From: Sphaerotilus sp.
GTDB taxonomy: Bacteria > Pseudomonadota > Gammaproteobacteria > Burkholderiales > Burkholderiaceae_C
Reading direction: 5' to 3'
Assembly (NCBI RefSeq): GCF_013299175.1
Contig: NZ_JAAFKF010000007.1
Coordinates: 1 to 64,000 of the forward strand
Length of the DNA: 64,000 nucleotides
Shown: positions 45,484 to 55,675 of the stretch, piece after piece
Layout of the letters: each line of letters begins with the position of its first letter
Position numbering within the stretch: position 1 is the stretch's first letter
Position numbers and translations under genes: made by a program
Notes under the pieces: model-generated
Database searches by the model: none
What the model saw: the letters and a program-made list of their open reading frames with translations, nothing else
What the model was told of the DNA's origin: nothing

Positions 45484-46700
45484 GGCGTCGGCTCCGGCTG
45501 GTCCTCGGTCAGGTGGCGCTTCAGCACCGCGCCGAGAATGGCCACGGCGGTGTGGATCTGGTCCGGTGTCAGCGTCACGAACGACAGCCGCACCGTGCGC
45601 GGATCGGGTACGTGGGCATAGAACGCCGCCCCCGGCACGAAGGCCACCCCTTGCTCCACCGCCTTCGGCAGCAGCGCCACGGCGTCGCAGCCCTCCGGCA
45701 GACGCACCCAGCAGAACATGCCGCCCGTCGGCGCCGTCCACTCGCTGCCTTCGGGCAGATGGCGGGTCAGGGCCTCGCGCATCGCGTCGCGCTGGGCGCG
45801 GTAGCGGTCGCGGATGGTGGGGACATGCTGGTCGAGGAAACCATCGCGGATCACCTCGTACACCACACGCTGGTTGAAGCCCGGCGTGTGCAGATCGGCC
45901 GCCTGCTTGGCCTGCAGCAGCTTGGGGAACAGCTCCCGCGGCGCCACCACATAGCCCAGGCGCAGCCCCGGTGCCAGCACCTTCGAGAACGACCCCAGGT
46001 AGATCACGCCCTCGGGCCAGCGCGCCGCCAGCGTCCTCGGCGGCGGAGTGTCGTACCAGAGGTCGCCGTAGGGGTTGTCCTCGACCAGCGGCACGCGGGC
46101 CTGCTTCGCCGCGGCGATCAGCGCCTCGCGCCGTGCCTCGGGCATGACGCGGCCACTCGGGTTCTGGAAGTTCGGCAGCACGTACATGAACCGCGTGCCG
46201 GGTGCATCGTGGGGCAGCGCCGCCACCGCCTCCGGCAACGGGCCGTCCGCATCGCTCGGGATGCTGGCGAAGATCGGCTCCATCGGCGCGAAGGCTTGCA
46301 GCGCGCCCAGGTAGGTCGGTGCCTCCACGGCGACCGGCGCGCCGGCATCGACCAGCACCTTGGCCACGAGGTCCAGCCCCTGCTGCGAGCCGGTGGTGAT
46401 GAGCACCTGGTCAGCGTCCACGGTCATGCCCTGGCCGCGCAGGTGGTTCGCCACCCACTCGCGCAGCGGCGTGAAGCCCTCGCTGGCGGCGTATTGCAGC
46501 GCCTCGCGGGGCGTCTCGCGCAGCACCTTGTCGCAGGCGGCGCGCATCGCCTCGACCGGGAAGGTGTCCGGCGACGGCAGGCCACCCGCCATCGACAGGA
46601 TGCCCGGCCGGTCGGTGACCTTGAGGATCTCGCGCAGGATGGACGGGTTCATCCGCGCCGCGCGGCGGGCGGGATTCCAGAGGGGGAGTTCGAAAGTCAT
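45480..46700 (-). CDS. PLP-dependent class I/II aminotransferase (2-aminoadipate transaminase-like)
   Basis: LQYAASEGFTPLREWVANHLRGQGM; VEAPTYLGALQAF; YLGSFSKVLAPGLRLGYVVAP. Confidence 0.93.
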   Translation of the reverse strand: MTFELPLWNPARRAARMNPSILREILKVTDRPGILSMAGGLPSPDTFPVEAMRAACDKVLRETPREALQYAASEGFTPLREWVANHLRGQGMTVDADQVLITTGSQQGLDLVAKVLVDAGAPVAVEAPTYLGALQAFAPMEPIFASIPSDADGPLPEAVAALPHDAPGTRFMYVLPNFQNPSGRVMPEARREALIAAAKQARVPLVEDNPYGDLWYDTPPPRTLAARWPEGVIYLGSFSKVLAPGLRLGYVVAPRELFPKLLQAKQAADLHTPGFNQRVVYEVIRDGFLDQHVPTIRDRYRAQRDAMREALTRHLPEGSEWTAPTGGMFCWVRLPEGCDAVALLPKAVEQGVAFVPGAAFYAHVPDPRTVRLSFVTLTPDQIHTAVAILGAVLKRHLTEDQPEPTP

Positions 46701-47614
46701 GCGCGTGGTTCCTTGTGGACTGCCATTCTCTTCCCGATGAACACCACCGCGACCACCGCAGCAGCAAACACCAGCGTCATCACCTGCAACGGTTCACCCA
46801 GCACCGGCACCGCCAACAGCAGCGCGAGGAAGGGCTGCACCATCTGCACCTGGCTGACCCGCACCATGCCGCCCAGCGCCAGCCCGCGGTACCAGGCGAA
46901 GAAACCCAGCCACATCGAGAACACCGTGACGTAGGCGAAGCCGGCCCAGGCGGCGGTGGAAATGTCGCCCGGCACGGCGGGTTGCGTCCACCACGCCACG
47001 GGGGCGGTCAGTGGCAGGCTGATGACCAGCACCCACGAGATGACATGCTCGGCCCGCCAACGCTGCGACAGCTTGGCCCCGGCGACATAGCCGACCGCGG
47101 CACTGCCCATCGCCAGCAGCAGCAGACCGTCCGCCGGCACCAGATGCCCCCCGCCCTGCACGGCAGCGAAGGCCAGCACCAGCACGCAGCCCAGCACCGC
47201 ACACGCCCAGAACCCGTTCGACGGCCGCTGGCGCAGGTGCCACGCCGCCACCGCCGCCGTGAACAGGGGCAGCACGCCGGTGATGACGGCCGCGTGCATC
47301 GCAGGCACCTCGCGCAGCGCCAGCGCGATGAACAGCGGAAAGCCGACCACCGTGCCGAGGGCCGACACCACCAGCGGCAGCACATCGCGCCGTGTCGGCC
47401 AGGATGCGCCTGTCAACCAGAGGTAGACCACGCTCAGCAGCGCCGCCCCGGCCGCTCGGCCCGCGGTGACGAACAGCGGCGGCAGTTGCGGCGCATCGGT
47501 CGGTCCGACCGCCTGCCGTGTCATCGGCAGCGTCAGCGCGAAGATCGCCACCCCGAGCAGGCCCAGCAACAGGCCGCGCTGTTCGGCCGACAAATGCTTC
47601 ATGCCCACGCTCAT
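46697..47614 (-). CDS. EamA/DMT family transporter
   Basis: Ten-TM pattern; MSVGMKHLSAEQRGLLLGLLGVAIFALTLPMTRQAVG...WYRGLALGGMVRVSQVQMVQPFLALLLAVPVLGE. Confidence 0.9.
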   Translation of the reverse strand: MSVGMKHLSAEQRGLLLGLLGVAIFALTLPMTRQAVGPTDAPQLPPLFVTAGRAAGAALLSVVYLWLTGASWPTRRDVLPLVVSALGTVVGFPLFIALALREVPAMHAAVITGVLPLFTAAVAAWHLRQRPSNGFWACAVLGCVLVLAFAAVQGGGHLVPADGLLLLAMGSAAVGYVAGAKLSQRWRAEHVISWVLVISLPLTAPVAWWTQPAVPGDISTAAWAGFAYVTVFSMWLGFFAWYRGLALGGMVRVSQVQMVQPFLALLLAVPVLGEPLQVMTLVFAAAVVAVVFIGKRMAVHKEPRA

Positions 47615-48219
47615 GCTTGCCCCATCCACACGGCGGTCAGCACCAGCACCGCCGCCATCCCCCGGTTGAACCACGCCAGCCGCGCCCCTTGCGCCAGCCA
47701 GCCCCGCAGCAGCGCACCCACCAGCGCATACGTGAAATTGCTCGTGAAGGCGAATGCCACCATCGTCGGCAGCACCACCACCAGCCGCTCGCCCACCGGC
47801 CCCGGCAACACCCAGCCCGCCGACACCGACAGCGCGAACATCCAGCCCTTGATGTTGACGAACTGCAGCGCCACCCCCTGCCAGAAGCCGATCTGCAGGC
47901 GCGCCGGGTCGATCTGCCCGAGCTGTGCCGTGCGCGTGAGCTTCCACGCCAGCCACAGCAGGTAGCCCAGGCCGATCCCCTTGATGCCCAGCCGCAGCAC
48001 CGGCTGGGCCTGGATCGCCGTCCCCAACCCGACGCTGCACAACCCCAGCATCAGCGCCCAGCCCACCGGAACCGCCAGACAAAAGCGCAGTGCCCGCCGC
48101 AACCCGAGGTTGGCGGCCAGCGCGGTGGACAGCGTGGTGTTGGGGCCGGGGGTGAACGACATGGCCGTGCCGAGCGCGAGCAGGGCAAGGTAGTCGGCTG
48201 CGGTGATCGTGGAGAACAT
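47611..48219 (-). CDS. LysE family amino-acid exporter
   Basis: LALLALGTAMSFTPGPNTTLSTALAANLGLRRALRF; QFVNIKGWMFALS. Confidence 0.92.
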   Translation of the reverse strand: MFSTITAADYLALLALGTAMSFTPGPNTTLSTALAANLGLRRALRFCLAVPVGWALMLGLCSVGLGTAIQAQPVLRLGIKGIGLGYLLWLAWKLTRTAQLGQIDPARLQIGFWQGVALQFVNIKGWMFALSVSAGWVLPGPVGERLVVVLPTMVAFAFTSNFTYALVGALLRGWLAQGARLAWFNRGMAAVLVLTAVWMGQA

Positions 48220-48268
48220 GGTGGCCAGTCTAGTGCGCCAAAACAGCACAGTACCAGTACACTTTGCA

Positions 48269-48295
48269 CCAATACTGTCCACCACTGTATTGGTC
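48269..48295. promoter_or_regulatory. Putative MocR operator: ACCAATAC-N11-GTATTGGT
   Basis: Perfect 8-bp inverted repeat in the divergent lysE/mocR intergenic region. Confidence 0.6.
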
Positions 48296-48317
48296 AAGAC
48301 AACGACACAAAGCCACC

Positions 48318-49754
48318 ATGACGACGCCCCAGCTCAGCCGCCACAGCGACCAGACCCTGGCCGAACAGCTCGCCGCCCACTTCGCCCAGCAGATCCGCCA
48401 CCGCCTGCTCTCGCCCGGCGCCCGGCTGCCCTCGGTGCGCGACTGTGCGCAGCGGCACGCGGTCAGCCCGCACACCGTCGTGGCGGCCTACGACCAGTTG
48501 CTCGCGCAAGGGCTGGTCGAAGCGCGCAGGCAACGCGGTTTCTTCGTGCGGGAACTGCGGCGCGATCTGCCGCTGCCCGCCGCCAGCCGCGCCGCCCAGA
48601 CACCCGCACCGCGCACCGTGCCTTTCGACGCCAGCGCGCTCATCCGCGGCATGCTCGGCCGCAACAGCCAGCGCCCCGGCCCCGGCCTGGGCACGCTGCC
48701 GCCGAGCTGGCTCGATCTGCCGATGCTGCACAGCGCGCTGCGCAAGGTGCTGACGGAGGACCGCGGCCGCGGGGATGCCGCGGCGTCGCTGCAGTACGGC
48801 GAGCCGGCGGGTGATCCACGTCTGCGGGCGGCGCTGTCCGACCGGATCGCCGATTTCGGCGTGCGGGCTGCGCCGTCGCAGATCATCACGGCGGTCGGTG
48901 CAACACAGGCACTGGATCTGGTGTCGCGCACACTGCTGACGGCGGGTGATGCGGTGCTGGTGGACGAGCCGGGCTGGTCGGTCGAATACGCGCGGCTGAC
49001 GCACCTCGGGATGCGTTTGCTGCCGGTGCCGCGCGGCCCGGACGGGCCAGATCTCGCAGTGATGGACGCACTGGCGCAGGAACACCGGCCACGGCTGTAC
49101 GTGACCGTCTCGGTGCTGCACAACCCGACGGGCGGGATGCTGAGCTTGTCCACCGCGCACCGGCTGCTGCAGCTCGCGCAGGACCACGACCTGCAGATCC
49201 TGGAGGACGACACCTACGCCCACCTCGCCCCGGCCCACGCACCACGCCTGTCCGCCCTCGATGGCCTGCGCCGCACGTTCTATGTCAGCGGGTTTTCCAA
49301 GATCCTGGCGCCGGGCTGGCGGGTGGGCTATGTCGCGGCGCCCGAAGCACACGTCGAGCGGTTGATCGACGTGAAGCTGCTGTCGAGCCTGACCACGCCG
49401 GCGCTGCTGGAGCAGGCGGTGGCGGTATGCCTGGAGCAGGGGCAACTGCGCCGCCACGCGGAGCGGGTCTGCGCGCGGCTGGACGCGGCGCGCACCCGCA
49501 GCGTGCAACTGGCGCTCGGGGCGGGTTGCACGTTCGTCTGCCCGCCACAGGGGCTGTTCGGCTGGGTCGAGACGGGGGTGGACACCGAGCAGCTCGCCCA
49601 GCGGCTGCTCGACGACGACTGGCTGATGGCGCCCGGCAGCCTGTTCCATGCGCGCCGCCAGCCGTGTACGCAGATGCGGATCAACTTCGCGACGGCGCAG
49701 GATGCAGGGTTCTGGCGGGCGTTCGCTGCGGCACGGAATGCGCTGCAGCGGTGA
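48318..49754 (+). CDS. MocR/PdxR-type GntR-HTH plus aminotransferase-like transcriptional regulator
   Basis: N-terminal wHTH LSPGARLPSVRDCAQRHAVSPHTVVAAYDQLLAQGLVEARRQRGFFV; C-terminal AAT-I fold with YVSGFSKILAPGWRVGYV. Confidence 0.94.
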   Translation: MTTPQLSRHSDQTLAEQLAAHFAQQIRHRLLSPGARLPSVRDCAQRHAVSPHTVVAAYDQLLAQGLVEARRQRGFFVRELRRDLPLPAASRAAQTPAPRTVPFDASALIRGMLGRNSQRPGPGLGTLPPSWLDLPMLHSALRKVLTEDRGRGDAAASLQYGEPAGDPRLRAALSDRIADFGVRAAPSQIITAVGATQALDLVSRTLLTAGDAVLVDEPGWSVEYARLTHLGMRLLPVPRGPDGPDLAVMDALAQEHRPRLYVTVSVLHNPTGGMLSLSTAHRLLQLAQDHDLQILEDDTYAHLAPAHAPRLSALDGLRRTFYVSGFSKILAPGWRVGYVAAPEAHVERLIDVKLLSSLTTPALLEQAVAVCLEQGQLRRHAERVCARLDAARTRSVQLALGAGCTFVCPPQGLFGWVETGVDTEQLAQRLLDDDWLMAPGSLFHARRQPCTQMRINFATAQDAGFWRAFAAARNALQR

Positions 49755-49776
49755 GGCGTGCGGGGTGCAGGCCCGC

Positions 49777-50718
<942 letters not shown>

Positions 50719-50752
50719 AGACTGTGCTTGCGTCCTGGAGTTCCCTTTCAGT

Positions 50753-50779
50753 TTAGCACTCGCACTCAGCGAGTGCTAA
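50753..50779. promoter_or_regulatory. CIRCE element (HrcA operator)
   Basis: TTAGCACTC-GCACTCAGC-GAGTGCTAA: exact consensus with 9-bp spacer. Confidence 0.93.
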
Positions 50780-50814
50780 AGCCAAGAAAGCACGCAAAGG
50801 CCAGACTTGTGACA

Positions 50815-52860
50815 ATGAACGATCGAAAACGAACGCCGCCCATGGACTGGTGGGACGGGGTGAGATTGCTGGTACGGGCGGACTGGATGCTGCTGGTGCG
50901 GGACCGCCGTTTTGCCGTGGCGGTTGCGGGAGCCTTGTTCATTCCGGCGCTGTATGCGCTGATCTACCTGTCGAGCATGTGGGATCCGAGCACGCGCACC
51001 GGCGCGCTCCGGGCGGGTCTGGTCAACGCCGACACGGGCGTGGTGTTCCGCGGCCAGGCCACGCGCATGGGCGAGGAAGTCAGCCAGACGCTGATGCGCC
51101 AGGGGCTGTTCGACTGGCACCGCTTCGACGACACCGAAGCCGCGAAGCTGGCGGTGCGTCGGGGCGAGTTGAACTTTGCGGTGCTGATTCCGCCGAACTT
51201 TAGCGAGCAGGCGCTGCCCGGCCGCGAAGCCGGCGCTGCCAAGCTGGTGATCTACACCTCCGAGGGCAACAGCTACAGCGCCGCCGGCTTCGCCAAGCGT
51301 TTCGCGCCCGAGCTGGCGCACCGCGTCAACGAGGCGCTCAACGAGCGGCGCTGGGACATGGTGCTGGCCTCGGCCGAGGGTTCGAAGCTGAATCTGGCGA
51401 CGCTGCGCGAGCGGGTCGGACAGTTGCGCGACGGCAGCCGGCTGCTGGCCGACGGCGTCCACCAGGCCCGGCAAGGCGTGGCCGAGCTGACGCAGGGCAT
51501 CAACCGGGCCGGCGACGCCACCGCCCAGGCCCAGCGCGGCGCCACGCAGCTCGCGGACGCCGGCACCCAGTTCACGGGCGGCTGGCGGCAGTTGTCCTCC
51601 AGCCTGCGCGCACTCGACGCCCACCGCCCCGCCGCCAACGATTTCGATCCCCTCAAGTCCGGCGTGCAGCGCCTCGCCCAAGGGCAGACCGAGCTGGGCA
51701 AAGGGCTGGAGCAGCTCCAGCAGGGCGCACGCCAGCTCCAGAACGGCGCCCAGACACTGCAGCACAGCGCCGCGCAGATTCCGCTGATCGGCGACGGATT
51801 GTCCGAAGGTGCGCTGGCGCTGGACAACGGCGCAGGGCAGCTCTGGCTGGGCCTGGGCCAGGCGCGGGACAGCAACCAGCGCCTGCTCGGCGGCACCCAG
51901 CAACTCCAGACCGGCCTGCAGACCCTGACCAGCGGATTCACCCAGTTCAGCGGCGCACTGCACCAGATCACCACCGCACTGCCCGACGACAGCCGCCTCG
52001 ACGCCCTGCCCCACGGTGCGCAGCAGCTCGGCAGCGGTCTGCTGACGCTCGGAGACGGATTGCGCAAGCTCCAGGGCGGTGGCAACCAGTTGCACAACGG
52101 ACTCGGGCGGCTGGAGACGGGCAGTGCGCAGTTGCGCGACGGATTGGCCCTGCTCGTGGACGCGCTGCCCGCCGACGTGACGATGCCCGAGGGCAGCGCA
52201 CGCGGGCTGGCCGACTCGGTGGAACCCGCCCTGGAGATCGTGGCGCCCGTGCGCAGCGATGGGGCGGGGTTCGCGCCGAACTTCGTGCCGATGGCGCTGT
52301 GGATCGGGGCGGTGTCGGCGGCGCTGCTGTTCAAGCTGCGCCGCCTGCCCCACACCGCCGCGCCGCTGTGGCGCACGGCGCAAGTGACGGGCAAGCTGGT
52401 CTGGCCCGCCATGGTGGTACTGGGACAGTCGGCGGTGATGGTGGTCATGATGGTGGGCGTGCTCCACATCCGCGTCCACGACATCGGCCCCTTCGTCGCC
52501 ACCGTGACCGCCGCGTCGCTGACCTTCCTGATGATCCTGTTCGCGCTGATCCGCTGGTTCGGCGAGCTGGGCAAGGTGCTGGGCATCCTCCTGCTGATCG
52601 TGCAGTTGTCCTCGGCCGGGGCGACGCTGCCCATCGAGCTGACCACGCCCTTCTTCCAGACGCTGCACCCTTACCTGCCCTTCACCTGGGTCGTGCGGGC
52701 CTTCCGGGCCAGCATGTTCGGGGCCTATGACGGCCAGTGGCTGGCGCACTGGACGGTGGTCGCCGTCTGTGGCGGCACGGCGCTGCTGGGGGCGATGCTG
52801 GCGGGCCGCTGGACGGTCATCCCGGCGGCGGACTACCGCCCCGGCATCGACTTCGACTGA
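50815..52860 (+). CDS. YhgE/Pip domain membrane protein (ABC-2-like)
   Basis: N-terminal TM then ALRAGLVNADTGVVFRG; long LxxGxxxLxxG coiled repeats; C-terminal TM block; start at MNDRKRTPP. Confidence 0.85.
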   Translation: MNDRKRTPPMDWWDGVRLLVRADWMLLVRDRRFAVAVAGALFIPALYALIYLSSMWDPSTRTGALRAGLVNADTGVVFRGQATRMGEEVSQTLMRQGLFDWHRFDDTEAAKLAVRRGELNFAVLIPPNFSEQALPGREAGAAKLVIYTSEGNSYSAAGFAKRFAPELAHRVNEALNERRWDMVLASAEGSKLNLATLRERVGQLRDGSRLLADGVHQARQGVAELTQGINRAGDATAQAQRGATQLADAGTQFTGGWRQLSSSLRALDAHRPAANDFDPLKSGVQRLAQGQTELGKGLEQLQQGARQLQNGAQTLQHSAAQIPLIGDGLSEGALALDNGAGQLWLGLGQARDSNQRLLGGTQQLQTGLQTLTSGFTQFSGALHQITTALPDDSRLDALPHGAQQLGSGLLTLGDGLRKLQGGGNQLHNGLGRLETGSAQLRDGLALLVDALPADVTMPEGSARGLADSVEPALEIVAPVRSDGAGFAPNFVPMALWIGAVSAALLFKLRRLPHTAAPLWRTAQVTGKLVWPAMVVLGQSAVMVVMMVGVLHIRVHDIGPFVATVTAASLTFLMILFALIRWFGELGKVLGILLLIVQLSSAGATLPIELTTPFFQTLHPYLPFTWVVRAFRASMFGAYDGQWLAHWTVVAVCGGTALLGAMLAGRWTVIPAADYRPGIDFD

Positions 52861-52861
52861 G

Positions 52862-53040
52862 CCGCCGCCGGCATACCCGCCAGCACGCCCTGCGCCTCGA
52901 AGCTGCGCACCAACCGCGGCAGCGTCTCCGGCGTCATGGCGCGCCGCTGGGCGATGTCATCGGCATGGGCAGCAGCATGGGCAGCAATCGGCATTTGCCG
53001 GCACTGTCGCCCATCTCCTGCGTCAGGCGCTTGCGACAAG
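52862..53040 (-). pseudogene. C-terminal remnant of a Crp/Fnr-type regulator (frameshifted)
   Basis: Minus strand reads RLTQEMGDSAGKCRLLPMLLPMPM in one frame then DDIAQRRAMTPETLPRLVRSFEAQGVL in another, resembling a Crp/Fnr HTH. Confidence 0.45.
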
Positions 53041-53072
53041 TCAAACTTCGGCGCCCCGCCGACCCCGCGCGC

Positions 53073-54560
53073 TCACTCCAGCCCGAGTTCCTGGATCTTG
53101 CGGGTGATCGTGTTGCGTCCGATGCCGAGCTTGTGCGCAGCCTCGATGCGCCGACCCTTGGTGACGGCCAGCGCGGTCTGGATCAGCCGGCCCTCGAAGC
53201 ACCGGGTCAGATCGTCCCAGACCTGCGGGTGGCCCTGCTCCAGCAGTGCGCGGGCTTCGCGCTCCAGGCCATCGAGCCAGGCATCGACGGATGCGGATGT
53301 AGTGGCGACTGCCGGTGCCGTCAGGGCCACCGGCACTGGAGTCGATGCCGCCGTCGCCACCGGCAACACCGCCAATCCGGCGGCAGACTGCGCCGCCAGC
53401 GCGTGGACATGCGCCTGGATCTCGGGCGGCAAGTCCTTGGGGTCGATGGTCTGCGCGGGCGCCATCACGGTCAGCCAGTGGCAGAGGTTCTCCAGTTGCC
53501 GCACGTTGCCGGGAAAGTCGAACAGCGCGATCTGCTGCAGCGCGATCTCCGAGAGGCGCTTGGACTCGACGCCCAGCTCCTTGGCGCTGCGCTGCATGAA
53601 GTGGCGGGCCAGCGCAGGAATGTCCTCGCGCCGCTCGCGCAAGGCGGGCAGGCGCAGGCGGATGACGTTGAGCCGGTGGAACAGGTCTTCGCGGAAGGCG
53701 CCGTCGCGCACGCGCTCTTCGAGGTGCTGGTGGGTCGCCGCGATCACGCGCACGTTCGACTTCAGCGGCTGGTGGCCGCCGACGCGGTAGAACTGGCCGT
53801 CCGAGAGCACCCGCAGCAGCCGCGTCTGCAGATCGAACGGCATGTCGCCGATCTCGTCGAGGAACAGCGTGCCCCCTTCGGCCTGCTCGAAACGGCCGCG
53901 GCGCGTGGCCTGTGCACCGGTGAAGGCACCGCGTTCGTGGCCGAAGAGTTCGCTCTCCAGCAAGTCCTTGGGGATCGCCGCGGTGTTGATCGCCACGAAC
54001 GGGCCGCCCGCGCGCAGGCTGTGCTTGTGCAGCGCCCGCGCCACCAGCTCCTTGCCCGAACCGGACTCGCCCGTGATCAGCACGGTGACGTTGCTCTGGC
54101 TCAGGCGACCGATGGCGCGGAACACGTCCTGCATCGCCGGCGCCTGACCCAGCATCTCGGGCACCACGGCCGTGGCCTCATCGACGCTTTCCTCGCGCAG
54201 GCTCTCGTCCACGGCGCGGCGGATCAGCGCCACGGCCTTGGGCAGGTCGAACGGTTTGGGCAGGTACTCGAAGGCGCCGCTCTGGAAGGCCGAGACGGCG
54301 CTGTCCAGGTCCGAGTACGCCGTCATGATGATCACCGGCAGGCCGGGGTAGCGGGCCTTGACCTTGGTGAGCAGGTCGATGCCGCTGCCCCCAGGCATCC
54401 GGATGTCGCTGACCAGCACTTGCGGGGCATCGTCCTCCAGTGCGGTCAGCACGTCGCGCGGGTTGGTGAAGCTGCGCACCGGCAGGTCTTCACGGGCGAG
54501 CGCCTTCTCCAGCACGAAGCGGATGGATTGGTCGTCGTCAACGATCCAGATGGGTTTCAT
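53073..54560 (-). CDS. ntrC: Nitrogen regulation response regulator NtrC
   Basis: IWIVDDDQSIRFVLEKAL; ESELFGHERGAFTGA; C-terminal Fis-type HTH AAHKLGIGRNTITRKIQELGLE. Confidence 0.97.
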   Translation of the reverse strand: MKPIWIVDDDQSIRFVLEKALAREDLPVRSFTNPRDVLTALEDDAPQVLVSDIRMPGGSGIDLLTKVKARYPGLPVIIMTAYSDLDSAVSAFQSGAFEYLPKPFDLPKAVALIRRAVDESLREESVDEATAVVPEMLGQAPAMQDVFRAIGRLSQSNVTVLITGESGSGKELVARALHKHSLRAGGPFVAINTAAIPKDLLESELFGHERGAFTGAQATRRGRFEQAEGGTLFLDEIGDMPFDLQTRLLRVLSDGQFYRVGGHQPLKSNVRVIAATHQHLEERVRDGAFREDLFHRLNVIRLRLPALRERREDIPALARHFMQRSAKELGVESKRLSEIALQQIALFDFPGNVRQLENLCHWLTVMAPAQTIDPKDLPPEIQAHVHALAAQSAAGLAVLPVATAASTPVPVALTAPAVATTSASVDAWLDGLEREARALLEQGHPQVWDDLTRCFEGRLIQTALAVTKGRRIEAAHKLGIGRNTITRKIQELGLE

Positions 54561-54583
54561 GGGCGGTGTTGGGCGGTGTGCGC

Positions 54584-55675
54584 TCAGGGCAGAGGAATCT
54601 GTATCTTGAACAGCGTGCGCCCGGCTTCGCTCTCGCATTCGATCAGGCCGTGGTGCTGCTGGATGAAGTCCTGTGCCAGCGTCAGTCCGAGGCCCGAGCC
54701 TCCTTCCCGTCCGGAAACCAGCGGGAAGAAGATGCGATCACGGATCTCGGGCGGCACGCCGGGTCCGTTGTCTTCGATATGCAATTCCAGTGCCAGCCGA
54801 TACCGCTGCCGCCCGATCGTCACCTGCCGCGCCGCACGGGTGCGCATGACGATGCGGGCATCGCCGTCGTCCAGCCGCCGCGCGGTCAGCGCCTGGGCGG
54901 CGTTGTGGGTGATGTTGAGCACGACCTGGATGAGCTGCTCGCGGTCGCCCCGGAACTCGGGCAACGAGATGTCGTAGTCGCGCTGCACCACCAGTCCCTT
55001 GGGGAACTCGGCCAGGATCAGCGCCCGCACCCGCTCCAGCACCTCGTGGATGTTCACGTCGGCCACCATGTGCGGGCGGCGGTGCGGGGCCAGCAACCGG
55101 TCCACCAGCGCCTGCAGCCGGTCGGCCTCGTGGATGATGACTTGCGTGTATTCGCGCAGCGCCTTGCTCTCCAGGTCCATCTCCAGCAACTGCGCCGCGC
55201 CCCGGATGCCGCCCAGCGGGTTCTTGATCTCGTGGGCGAGGTTGCGGATCAGCTCCTTGGTGACACGGGCCTGGTCGAGCGTGCGGGCCTCGCGGTCCTG
55301 GCGGGTCTGCTGCTCGATCTCGACGAGTTCCAGCAGCACCTGCTCGCCGTGGTCGATCTGCGTGACGATGGCGTGGACCGGCAGCGGATCGGCCGTGGTC
55401 GCGCTGGGCGGGCGGCGCAGCAGGGCTTCGAGCCGTGCGGTGGCGAATTCGTTGGCCACCACCGCGTCGAAGGTCACCTTGAGCGTGGCCGGATCGACGA
55501 ACCAGTCGAACACCCGACCGCGCTGCAAGGCCCGCCGCGGCAGCCCCAGGGTCGTCTCGAAGGCCGCATTCACATAGACGCAGCGTCCATCCGGTCGCAG
55601 CACCGCCACCATCGTGGCCAAGTGATCGAAGGCGTCGAAGGCGTGGCCGGAGGTGGGGGATTTGAGCAGTTTCAC
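54584..55675 (-). CDS. ntrB: Nitrogen regulation sensor kinase NtrB
   Basis: LIRNLAHEIKNPLGGIRGAAQLLEMDL; LHIEDNGPGVPPEIRDRIFFPLVSGREGGSGLGLTLAQDFIQQHHG. Confidence 0.97.
   Translation of the reverse strand: MKLLKSPTSGHAFDAFDHLATMVAVLRPDGRCVYVNAAFETTLGLPRRALQRGRVFDWFVDPATLKVTFDAVVANEFATARLEALLRRPPSATTADPLPVHAIVTQIDHGEQVLLELVEIEQQTRQDREARTLDQARVTKELIRNLAHEIKNPLGGIRGAAQLLEMDLESKALREYTQVIIHEADRLQALVDRLLAPHRRPHMVADVNIHEVLERVRALILAEFPKGLVVQRDYDISLPEFRGDREQLIQVVLNITHNAAQALTARRLDDGDARIVMRTRAARQVTIGRQRYRLALELHIEDNGPGVPPEIRDRIFFPLVSGREGGSGLGLTLAQDFIQQHHGLIECESEAGRTLFKIQIPLP

Noticed and set aside
50776-52749. 657-aa minus-strand ORF opposite yhgE/pip
   Set aside because: Antisense mirror of the repetitive coiled region; no domains
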